Source: Elgaria multicarinata webbii | Lineage: Eukaryota; Chordata; Lepidosauria; Squamata; Anguidae | NCBI RefSeq assembly: GCF_023053635.1 | Contig: NC_086172.1 | Coordinates: 92,284,181 to 92,348,180, forward strand | DNA: 64,000 bases | Direction: 5' to 3' | Part shown: positions 1 through 17,427 of the stretch, piece after piece | How the letters are laid out: each line of letters begins with the position of its first letter | Position numbering within the stretch: the stretch's first letter is position 1 | Program-made: the position numbers and the translations under genes | The notes under the pieces: generated by a model | Database searches by the model: none | What the model was told of the DNA's origin: nothing | Seen by the model: only the letters and a program-made list of their open reading frames with translations

Positions 1-734
1 AACTCTCCCTTCCTTTAGAGGCAAGGAAGAGAATATAGCACAGAGTGATACTATACCTTTTAAGCACCGAGACAGTTTGCAATCCTCATCTTAGGAGCAT
101 GCATTTCACAACTGAAACAATTCAGGCACAGTTGCCCAGCCCTCATGCTGGCTAATCCTGGACTAATAATCACAAAAAAAGCAAAGACTCCATAAGGAAA
201 GATGATTATAAAGGAAATCATTGGGTTGGATCTGAATTTGCTCCTACCAGTGGGAGCATCCACCAAGTGGAATAACACTCAGAGCACACTTCCACTGGAG
301 GTAAGGAGAAGGTGACTTTTGTAGATCCCCCTCCCCAGCAGGTATGTGTGTCCTCTGAAATTCTGCTCCACAGGGTTGGGGATCCCTCCAGAACAGATTT
401 TTGAAGGGAATAAACAGTTGCTGGGGAAGGGGGGAAATTAGCAAAAGTTGTCCCCCTCTTCTGCCAGTGGGATTCTACTGCTAGATTCAACACCTTCTGT
501 GGGTGGAAGGAGCCCTTTCATTTGTAGATCACGAAACCTGGATCTAATCCATTATCATTTAACAGCCATGGGACTAGATATGTGGCCAAAAATATCACCA
601 TGTGAAGATTTAAAGGTCTAATTGAAGAGGAAAATGCCTTCAGGCCAGTTTTGAAAGTGCAAAGGAAAGTCAGAAGTGTATGGTTACCAGAGATGCTACA
701 AATCTGTATATAAGATTCAGTATTAAGTTGGTTA

Positions 735-8337
<7,603 letters not shown>

Positions 8338-10032
8338 TTATTTGTTTTTATAGATAAGTGTTTAAACTTGCTTCTTAAGTTTAAAAACTTGAGCTGGAAA
8401 TGAAATATTTCTTGTGATATTTTCCACTGTTAGTGGACAGAGCTGGCTTGCAACAATCTATCAAGCAATATGTTTAAGGAGACTAGGAACCCATTGTTAC
8501 GTTATTAGCAATTTCTTTTATTATCTCCATGACTGTAAGTCAACCATTAAAAAGGGGCATAATTCCGGGACACGAGCATTGCTCAACTCCCCAGATTTTT
8601 TATTTTGTCCACCTTTTGATTTTCTTTAGAACAATATCAAATTGTGAAGGCAGACGCCACTTTAAAGAGCAACACAAACATAAGCCTTCTTGATATTGGT
8701 TGAGTATTTCTTCTCTTGTATAATTTATATCTGAGAAATTCAAAGAAAAGAATGTTAGGAAACATCAATGATGTACATATAAACAGACTGCATTTTGATA
8801 AATGGGCATCCAGTTTTCTGAACCATATAAATGGAAAGATAAATGTCTATCCTCCAGACAAGATCAAGCAGACAAATGGCATTTTAAGATTCTGACTGCA
8901 AAAAATGGGTATAAAGGTCTTCTCGTTTTCAAACTTGGTGGAATTCCATACTGACTGGAATATGTATGGTCTCATTAACCCAGGCCTTCAAATGGGCCTT
9001 AAAGACCCATTTGTTTCTAATTCCGTTCTGTATTTCAATAGTTTTTAACATACTTATTTTAGCATTATTATGCTGAGCTGTAATTGTTGATAATTTTATT
9101 TGACTTTGTTGTTTTACAGGAACATGGTTTATTATGACATCCAACCACAGCCAGTATTTGCTTCATTCACAAGGATTTTCCTAGAAACACGTTAAGGAAA
9201 CTGAGCTATCAGCACCCAAGAGAGAATTTAAAAACAACAACAACCAAGATATCTTTATTCAGTTCAATGTGTTTAATGCTATTAACACTGTTTGAAAGTG
9301 CTTAAGTTCCACAAACACGAAAGTGATTTGTTGGTCAAATCAACAAAAATATGAATGTTTGTTAGCCAAAGACATAAGGAAATTTTGGGGAAAAGTTGAT
9401 TTCTTTGTGTTTGTGGCTACAATTCCACAGCAAGAACATTTAGCTGTTTTTGTGGTTGGCTTTTTAAAATGATCACTGTTTTATGCTGTGCTACTTTTGT
9501 TATATTTCATGTCTATTTTTTAATTTGTTATATTGTTTTATTTTATTGTAACCTGCTTTGAATGGGCATTTTATACATTTGCCCATATAAAAATGAATAC
9601 AATATAAATATATCAATTATTTTGTTATGACCTATGGTCCAAACAAATTCTATCTGATCTGAACTGTCTTAAAGACAATTAAATAGACTGACACCAAGCA
9701 AAATTCAACTGGCAATTCATTTTAACAATTTATATTTCTGCTATTGACTAAAATTCTCTAAGATCGGCCTCTGCCAAACTCTAGCAATGAAAAGTGTATA
9801 GCCAAAGCATCATCCACTAATCTTTTAAAAATTATTTTAAAGAGAAGTCCTTGGATAACACTTTTCCTTAGTGAATGCTGATATTAAAATTTGGCCATTT
9901 TGGTTGGCAGTTCCTTATGCACTGTTCAGGCCAAGTATGTATTCTAAACCACTTTGAAATATGAATTGCAAACACATTAGCTTATAACCAATGGCTGTAC
10001 GAATGAAAGACTGCTAGGAATTGAGGAGCCTA

Positions 10033-10325
10033 CCTTATACTGGGTGTATTTGTATGATGACGATGGAAAGAGGCCATCATGACTTCTCTCCCTATGCATG
10101 ACCACCATTTGGCATAATTCTCTGCGATGCAGTGTGCCATTCAAACCTGGTGTGCAGCATTGGTGGCTTTGTCCGCCGTGGGTTTGGGATGTAGGATGTA
10201 CCCCCACCAACTGAGAGATTATGCAAATAGTGGTCATGTGCAACATTCAAGTGGAAAAGCCACAATGGCTTCTTCTCCCTACGCAATCATCTGCACCCAG
10301 TCACTGAATCAGAGCATTGGTCCAT
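10033..10325. mobile_element. Palindromic miniature element, GAAGCCAT family
   Basis: GAAAGAGGCCATCATGACTT on the left is mirrored by CCACAATGGCTTCTTCTCCC on the right. It resembles 31275-31615 in both arms. It abuts the SINE starting near 10290. Confidence 0.6.
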
Positions 10326-11075
10326 CTAGCCCAGTATCGTCGACAACGACTGGAACGGTTCTCCAGGGTTTTTGGCAGTTTTTCCACCCTACCTGAGATG
10401 GTGGGGACTGAACTTTGGCTCAGTCCCTGAAGTTCTGGTTTCCATTCACCATTCTGCGGTTAAGATTATTTTTCTGGCTCGTAATTTTGATCATGTCACC
10501 CCGCTTCTAAAATCCCTTCATTGGCTCACTATCTCCTACAGAATTCAATACAAGCTTCTCTTTTTGACTTTTAAAGCTTGTCATGGTCTGGCTCATCCCT
10601 ACCTCTCATCTCTTATTTCACCTTACTGTCCTGCTCCCACCCTTCGCTCTAATAACACTATGTCTCTTACTCGCCCAAGAGTTTCTACTTCTCTAGCTCG
10701 TCTTTGCCCGTTTTCGCTCACTGCCCCCTATGCCTGGAATTCTCTTCCAGCGCATCTGCGAACCACGACGTCGATCACAGTTTTTAAATCTTATTTGAAA
10801 ACATTTCTTTTCTCAAAAGCTTATAATCTGGAGTGTGATACTAGTTTTCATTATTTGTTATATTGTCCTCCACACTAGTTGGCTTTTCCCTTCCCTGTTG
10901 GTTTGTTACTGTGATTTTAGAAAGTAAGCCATATGACAGGGTGTTTTGTATTTTTTAAAAATTTTTGTTCTGTACAGCACCATGAAAATTGATGGCAATA
11001 TATAATATTATTATTATTAATAATAATCTTCTGCATGCAAAGCATGTGTTCTACCATTGAACTGCAACCACTCTT
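10290..11075 (-). mobile_element. tRNA-derived SINE (antisense) split by a LINE insertion
   Basis: The distal part, ATTGGTCCATCTAGCCCAGT through GGTTCTCCAGGGT, is at about 10310-10414. The tRNA-like head, CTTCTGCATGCAAAGCATGT through CCATTGAACTG, resumes at about 11029-11066. The two halves belong to one SINE interrupted by the L2/Rex1-like LINE at about 10415-11028. Confidence 0.75.
10415..11028 (+). mobile_element. L2/Rex1-like LINE 3' end inserted in a SINE
   Basis: A 168-codon open frame reads ARNFDHVTPLLKSLHWLTI, LTFKACHGLAHPYLSSL and APYAWNSLPAHLRTTTSIT, the C-terminal region of L2/Rex1 RT proteins. It ends CTGTACAGCACCATGAAAAT plus (ATT)n. The long intact frame for a truncated copy suggests it is younger than the other LINE pieces here. 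Confidence 0.8.
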
Positions 11076-13760
11076 GAACCACCAGTCATGGGATCAGTCT
11101 GCTCAGGCAACCAATCTTCCCCTTTCCCTTGAACTTACCCCAGAAACCTTTCCCCAGGGTATGGGGTCCTACTGGATAGTGTGTGCTGTAGCATGCTGCA
11201 ATGGGAAGAGTGAACTACCCAAATCTGGGTGGCTTGTAAGGCACTTCATGTGAACTCCAATGAATACAGTCCACTGGATTTCAGTAGATCCTGCATATTC
11301 TACATACCAGCCTTCTAAAAGAAAAAATGGACCAGTAGCTTTTCTCTTTCAACCAAAGCTGATTAACTAGTTAACTGAAGATGAAGGTCTTCCCTTGGGG
11401 TGGAAGTACAATAAGACTGCAGCAAAAAGTGGTGGCCCCATGTCAAATTCTGCCATCCTACATGTAGTAAACTTTACCCATGCCTTGGTGTGATCATAGC
11501 TTGCATTTCTCGATCCCTACTTCATATCATTTCCTAAAGGCAAATGAAAACCAGTAGTGCAGAATGGAAAGACTACTTTTAATAGCCAGCCTGAATTTTC
11601 CTTCTGTTTTCTTAAAGCAACTCTTCAACATAAGGTTTCCCACAGTTGCTTTGCCCAACTTGAATATCCTACAAGGATATAATTTTGTGTAGGAGTGATA
11701 TGCTTTTATTTTTAATGTTCTAGAAAAGGCAGTCAGTTTCAAGCATTAATACTTTTTAATTTAGAAGTTCTCTACCAATCCATACCACATTACCATATTA
11801 GTTCAATTTTAGTGAATAGTGCTTAGAACAATATATTCGGTGATTTTACAGGGTTCTAAAATGTTAATAGAAATACTAATATATGTAGTTTAATATAACA
11901 TTTATCATTTGTATACATTTTGGTTTCATTGGTTTCTTAAGTTACAAAATATTAAAGATTGGAATATATTATAAACATCAGCATTTACATTACTACTTAA
12001 GAGGGCAGCATAATTCATACTATCTTCGTAGTCTGGGTTTACTTGTTACTTGGCTGTGGGATCCAGTGTAAGGGAATGCTTCTGTTTCAATTTCCAGGTT
12101 TTGAGAAACCATATTTTGCCTGATTTGAATGCAACAGCAAACTATGATTTTCTCAGACAAGGAAGGAATCAAAGTGTGGGAAGAGAGGGAAAAGGACTGG
12201 AAACATTACATCTAAATTGATCCAATGGAAACTGCAGGCACACCTTGTGCATACTGTCAACTAGTGAAATAGACTGTGACACACATGACCATGCTGCATC
12301 TTGTTTTGTACATGGAACTGTTTTTTTTTTGTAGGAGAATTATTCCTAGATGAAACAGCCCCCCAGAAGTTGGAGATATGAACTGAAGTCACGCTTTCCT
12401 TAAGGAGTCAAAAAGTTGCCTTGAGCAAGTCATTCTCAACCAGCCTTCTTCTGTTAATTTACTGAAAGGCAAAATTGTATGCCAACTAAATTAAAAGGGA
12501 ATACTGAAATCATAAGTGAAATCACACTCAAAAAGTTTGCATAAATGGGTAAATTCTATTTCATAGGAAGTCAGCATTGGGAATAGCAGGTTATGGCTAT
12601 GATTTTGCTCTGCTGTAAGCAATATGGAAATCCACTTCTTATTAAGTTTCACATAGAGAATTGGAAAGAGAAAAATGTTCAAGAGTGGAAGCAAAGTCTG
12701 GATTCTAACACAGTATGTAAAACTGACACTCAAAATACCAACGGCTTCAGGCCTATTAATGTAATATTCTCATGTGTCCCTGTCACCACTTTAGGGCGCA
12801 ATCCTATGAAGATAGTTGGTAGCCTCGGAACTCAAAGGCTGCCGAATAGCCAAAGCAGGATGGCTGGACGTTAAGGTGATCTTTGCTTCTGCTCTCCAAC
12901 CACCATGCATTTCTGTTAGATGGGCGATTTCGCCCATCTAGCAGCAGCACTTTGAAGGGAGAGGGAATGAAGCTGGGGTACCCATAGTACATCCTCTCTG
13001 GCAGCTTCTTGAACAGGCCCTCTACCAAAACTTGGCAAACAAAAATAATGACTTTTCACTAGCTGAATATGTTACAGGAGATAATAGAATGTTGTGCATT
13101 TTATCTCAAGTATTCTTAAAATAGCAAGTTTTTTTAATTAGTTACTTAGTTGGCATGCACCCAGAAAAAACGTTTATCTCAAAATGCTGATTTTAATCTA
13201 TGTATCTTTGTATTGTATTTGTCAAAACCAATACAATATGTCTATTCATCCCAAAGACTGCCTTTCAGTTTCATGGTCCTGGTCTCCAGAAGAAAACATG
13301 AGCATTCCAAAATACCACTAGTATCTCTCACACCATCCTTTCAGGTGACTAATCAATCTTTCCTTGTTCTTATGCCACAATTTTAGAACACAGCATTTTA
13401 CACGTTTCTCAAGCAAGGGCCAGAAAAAGGAGGAAGAGGAAACAAACATGTTAGACAAGAACCGTTTTCTCCCTTGTTAAGATCCACAACGGTATTTCCT
13501 CGAACAGGAAGGAGGGGCCCATCCGAGAAAGAAGAAAAGTAACACTTAGATAGAAAGAGAAAAATATTCACGGATGAAAAGAACACAGAAACGGGCTCCC
13601 TCACCTTGACAAAACTACATCCATACCGTATCTCCGAGGTGCCTGTAACATTACCCCCATTCATTCTCATGCAGCTGAGTGGTCTAAAGCATTGGTCAAG
13701 AGGAAGGAAAACCCAAACCCGTTTTAAAAACACTCTCTCCCCGCTTCCTCGCCCCAGTAG
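11076..13760. other. GTF2H1 5' intron, mostly unannotated AT-rich DNA
   Basis: No coding, RNA gene or clear mobile element seen apart from the hairpin-bearing block near 12790-13030. The right end grades into the CpG-dense promoter. Confidence 0.6.
12913..12944. repeat. Short hairpin palindrome
   Basis: TAGATGGGCGA and TCGCCCATCTA are perfect 11-bp arms around TT; three more outer pairs (CTG/CAG) follow after one mismatch. Lies inside a repeat-like block at about 12790-13030. Confidence 0.85.
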
Positions 13761-14800
13761 AAGACAGCGAGATGGGGCCTCCAGCCCCGGAACCACTGAA
13801 TTCAGTCATGTTCCCTACCGTGAGGGCAGCCGCGGAGAGTCTGGCCTGTCACCACCGGCTCCTCCTGTTCCTGCCGGCAGATGCAGAAGTGCTCACTTCA
13901 AAAGAAGGAGGGCCCTGAAGCCCAAACACCACCTCGCCCCCAGCACGCAGCGCTCCCAGCCGCCGCCGTCGCCTCCTCCTGGGCCATGGGGCGGCCAGGC
14001 AGCTCGGCCGCGGAGGAACACGTGACCGGAAACAGCGCGCTCACCACGGCAGGGGCGTCACGTGACAAAAGAGACCAATGCCGCCGCCATGACACTTACC
14101 CGCTCATGTGATGAAACCTGTCAGCCCCCAGGGCCCTTTCCTGGTCACGTGAAGGCCCGCCTGCATCGCCGCCGCCATGACAGTGTCCTGGGAAAAAATG
14201 GGGGGAGGGTGACGATACAATAACAACACGGTTGCTGCCGCCTCGTTCCTTACGAGCCTGCTCTCGAGTCCGGTGGAGCCGGGGACTTCGTTTCTTTTGT
14301 TTCACCCGGTCTTCTTTTGGTACGTCAGACGGGCCCGGATCCGTTCTTGGTCGTCGTCGGCGCCGCTCCGGGAGTGGGGGGAGGGGGATCTTGCCTGAGC
14401 AACGGTCCGAAGGAGGGGGGAGCGAGGGGAGGGGATAGGAGAGCGCGCGCTCGTCACGTGACGCAGAGAGCGCGAGAAGGGGCGGGGGCGAGGTGACGTG
14501 ACGTGATGTGTTAATCTCGCGGGCGGGCGGGCTTGAGTGATGTCTTCGGAAAGCGCGAGCGGGAGGCGGGCGATACTGTCCGGCGCTGCCTGGGTGTGTT
14601 TAGAGGCGGGGCCGGGACCTGTGGAGATCGAGTAGAACAGCTGCGGCGCGGACAGATCTCTGCTTGGGCGCGGACGGGCGCGAATTGTGGAAGCGAGAAC
14701 CGCAAGGCTGCGGCGTTACGGCGCCTGAGGTGCCGCCTCTGTTCTATCTTGTGGGGCCATTGCAGAACGGAGAGCCCAACCGCTGCAACCCTACGCTAAA
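13760..14800. promoter_or_regulatory. CpG-dense bidirectional promoter of GTF2H1 and HPS5
   Basis: This roughly 1-kb block has far more CG dinucleotides than the flanking AT-rich DNA and lies between the divergent GTF2H1 and HPS5 coding starts. It contains a CCAAT box (14075-14079), two GCCGCCATGAC motifs (14083-14093 and 14171-14181), GC boxes and several CACGTG E-boxes. No TATA box is evident. The non-coding first exons of both genes probably lie here or at its edges, but no donor site is strong enough to fix them. Minus-strand candidates for GTF2H1 include a GTGAGG donor near 13598-13603 and a GTAGGG donor near 13810-13815. Confidence 0.85.
14019..14462. promoter_or_regulatory. Cluster of CACGTG E-boxes, two of full CLEAR type
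   Basis: CACGTG occurs at 14019-14024 and, with flanks, as GTCACGTGAC at 14057-14066, GTCACGTGAA at 14144-14153 and GTCACGTGAC at 14453-14462. TCATGTGA (M-box form) is at 14104-14111, and TGACGTGA (CRE-like) follows at 14494-14501. GTCACGTGAC is the known consensus bound by TFEB, TFE3 and MITF at lysosomal genes; USF proteins also bind it. Binding here is inferred. Confidence 0.75.
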
Positions 14801-15122
14801 CCCCTCATTACTTTAACGTTGGCTTGGAAGAGCTACTCTAAAGATACAGCTGCATCTCCTGGGAACTGATGTTGGATGTGCAGACAGGATATTTAAACTT
14901 CACGGGCTTGCTTTTTGCAGGTTGGTTATGCATAACGCTGAAGCAGTTTCCTATTTCCTCCTCTTATTTTATCTTATTTTTTTTTGCACCTGGTGTTGGG
15001 CCAGAGAGACAGATTGGGGATGCTGCTGGTATACTGCCCGGCATCCTCCCTGACTGAGCTGGCGGAGGCAGTCTCGAGTGTGGTGTTGGAGGAACCCAGG
15101 ACGGTGGTTCTGGGCGACTTCA

Positions 15123-15838
15123 ATTTTTTATTTTTTTTATTTATTTTTATTTATCATACTTATACCCCGCTCCTCAGCCAAAAAAGGCTCTCGGAGTGGC
15201 TTACACTTAGCAAAAAAGACAGTCCCTGCCCTCAGGCTTACAGTCTAATAAAGACATGACACACAAGGAAAAGGAGTCAAGGAGGGAGGGAGGGAGGAGA
15301 GAGAAAGAGAGAGAGAGAGAGAGAGTCCAGCAGGAGCAGGCCCTGATATTACTTCTGCCTGCTCCTGTCCCCTCGGTCCTTCTTCTTCCCCACAGGGCCA
15401 AGATGGCAGTTTGCCCTGTGGGGGGGGGGGAAGAGTCCAGCAGGAGCAGGCTCCGATGTTACTTCTGCCTGCTCCTGTCCCCTCGGTCCTTCTTCTTCCC
15501 CACAGGGCCAAGATGGCAGTTTGCCCTGTGGGGGGGGGGGGGAAGAGTCCAGCAGGAGCAGGCCTTGATGTTACTTCTGCCTGCTCCTGTCCCCTCGGTC
15601 CTTCTTCTTCCCCACAGGGCCAAGATGGCAGTTTGCCCTGTGGGGGGGGGGGGGAAGAGTCCAGCAGGAGCAGGCCTTGATGTTACTTCTGCCTGCTCCT
15701 GTCCCCTCGGTCCTTCTTCTTCCCCACAGGGCCAAGATGGCAGTTTGCCCTGGGGGGGGGGAAGAGTCCAGCAGGAGCAGGCCTTGATGTTACTTCTGCC
15801 TGCTCCTGTCCCCTCTGTCCTTCTTCTTCCCCACAGGG
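15123..15838 (-). mobile_element. Composite retroelement-like insert: hairpin minisatellite plus L2-like 3' tail
   Basis: Read on the minus strand, this block begins with about 4.7 copies of a 110-bp unit. It continues through a GA/CT-rich tract and a single-copy part containing AGACTGTAAGCCTGAGGGCA, an L2-like 3' UTR signature. It ends in GGGGTATAAGTATGATAAAT and an A/T-rich tail. It interrupts the endonuclease domain of the plus-strand L2; about 7 nt of L2 are missing at the junction and no clear target duplication is visible. The class is inferred. It may be a non-autonomous, SVA-like composite mobilised by an L2, or a deleted L2 with a tandemly repeated 5' end. Confidence 0.55.
15324..15838. 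repeat. 110-bp minisatellite, about 4.7 copies, with two hairpins per unit
   Basis: Unit starts are at 15324, 15434, 15546, 15658 and 15765 (periods 110, 112, 112 and 107); the last unit is partial. Length differences lie in the G-run (9-14 G). Each full unit carries CAGGAGCAGG...CCTGCTCCTG and CCCCACAGGGC...GCCCTGTGGGG as perfect inverted repeats. Copies differ at very few bases, so expansion or homogenisation looks recent. Long ORFs across it on both strands are artefacts of the repeat. Confidence 0.9.
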
Positions 15839-17260
15839 CTGAGGCTGTCTCTGGGGCTCCGGCTCAGGACTTTATGGCTTCCATGACATCCATGGAGCTG
15901 TCTCAGTTTGTCATTGGCCCAACACATGAAGCAGGGCATACCCTTGATTTGGTTTTTGCTCCAAGCTGTGAGATGGATAGTCTGAAGATTGGGGTGTGTG
16001 TGTCCAAGTAACCCCATTGTCATGGTCAGACCATTTCCTGGTGGGATTTGAACTCACGGCGTTACTACCCTACTGCAAGGGTGAGGGACCCATTCGGATG
16101 GTCCACCCCAGGAGACTGATGGAATCCAATAGATTTCTGAATGCTCTTGGGGATTTTCCAGTGGAGAGAGCTGGTGATCCAGCTGAGGCCCTAGCCTCAC
16201 TGTGGAATGGTGAGATGCGGAGGGCCATCGACTTGATCTCACCTGAGTGCCCTCTCTAGTCCTGTAGACCCCGCTCTGCTCCTTGGTATACTAAGGAGTT
16301 GCGGTCAATGAAACAGGCTGGACGTCGGCTAGAGGGCAAATGGCACAAGACTTGAAGCGAAGATGACCGAGCACGTTGTAGAGCGCATAATCGTGCCTAT
16401 TGCGTGGCAGTGCAGGCAGCAAAGAGGGCTTATTTTGCTGCCTCCATTGCGTCCTCGAGTAGCCGTCCAGCAGAGCTCTTCCGGGTGGTCCGGGGGCTGC
16501 TAACATCATCCCAGCAAATGGGGCCCTGGCTCTGTCAAGGACCCACTGTCACCTTTTTGCATCACATTTTGAGGACAAGATCGCTTCTCTCCGCAGCGAG
16601 CTTGATGTTGTTTTTAGTGCAGCTCCAGTTGAGGTGTCCGATGCCACCATCTGCCCAATTTTGTGGGATCAATTCCAGTTATTGTGGCCTGATGATGTGG
16701 ACAAGGTGCTTGCAGCAGTGCGACCGACCACTTGCCCTCTCGATCCCTGTCCCTCCTGGCTTATAAAAGCAAGCCGAGGGGGTCTGACTGGGTGGGTCCA
16801 GGGGGTGATAAATGCTTCTCTCCAGGAAGGGGTGGTCCCTGCTGTCCTTAAGGAGGCAGTAGTGCGACCACTCCTGAAGAAGCCCACCCTGGACCCGATG
16901 GTATTAGGCAACTACCGCCCAGTTGCTAACACTCCTTTTTTAGGGAAGGTACTTGAGAAGGTTGTGGCGGTGCAACTGCAGGCACTCTTGGAGGATACTG
17001 ATTATCTAGATCCATTCCAGTCTGGGTTCCGATCTGGTTACGGGACTGAATCAGCCTTGGTTGCCCTGATGGATGACCTTTATCGAGAGAGGGACAGGGG
17101 GAATGCAACCCTGTTAATCCTGCTCGATCTCTCGGTGGCTTTTGATACCATTGACCATGGTATCCTCCTGGATTGACTAAATGTTTGGGAAATAAATGTT
17201 TGGGAAGCCAACTTTTAGCTAAACAGTAAAGAAATCACATTTCACATTTAATTCTTATAG

Positions 17261-17427
17261 GTGGAGCTGGAAATGAAGCAATAACAAACTTGTAGGAGAC
17301 CATTGTAACTTTTATACCAATGACATCTGTGCCAATGATACCTGAATCTTATAGCCATGTATTGGCAGAGTTTGAATGTCTCAGTCCACTGCTTTCTGCT
17401 CTCAGGCTGGATTCTAGTCGTCTGAAG
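17261..17427 (+). CDS. HPS5: HPS5 first coding exon (ATG 17320-17322)
   Basis: Likely acceptor TTCTTATAG ends at 17260, leaving 59 nt of 5' UTR; TTGTAG ending at 17295 is an alternative. The 108 coding nt (36 codons) read [14 protein letters not shown] to LDSSRLK, and the donor is GTGTGT. A second in-frame ATG (MIPESY) lies 15 nt downstream. Confidence 0.92.

Larger units (their letters stand above)
14986..17180 (+). mobile_element. L2-type LINE fragment (endonuclease to RT) in HPS5 intron 1
   Basis: Endonuclease-domain residues are visible (ELAEAVSSVVLEEPRTVVL with GDFN, later GPTHEAGHTLDLVF and SDHFLVGFEL). The RT palm follows (VVRPLLKKPTLDPMVLGNY, LLDLSVAFDTIDHGILLD). The copy stops at the FDTIDHGILLD motif, so the C-terminal RT part and the 3' tail are missing, unlike the usual 5' truncation of LINEs. 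The reading frame is broken in several places and a roughly 0.7-kb insert splits it after GDFN. It occupies most of the space between the CpG-dense promoter and the first HPS5 coding exon. Confidence 0.9.

Noticed and set aside
10372-10878. 168-codon ORF as a possible gene
   Set aside because: C-terminal L2/Rex1-like RT residues and a LINE tail follow; it is a LINE fragment.
13606-14025. 139-codon ORF over the CpG-dense region
   Set aside because: GC-rich promoter sequence keeps stops rare in all frames; overlapping ORFs occur on both strands and none resembles a protein.
15324-15838. CRISPR-like array
   Set aside because: Units are contiguous 110-bp tandem repeats without unique spacers, in a vertebrate genome.
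15256-16011. A 251-codon plus-strand ORF with internal repeats, and matching antisense ORFs
   Set aside because: It is produced by the 110-bp minisatellite; frames change between units with G-run length, and its end is the L2 endonuclease. No sign of a host protein.
16404-17176. ORFs of 120 and 180 codons with reverse-transcriptase similarity
   Set aside because: These are parts of the L2 LINE, not host genes.
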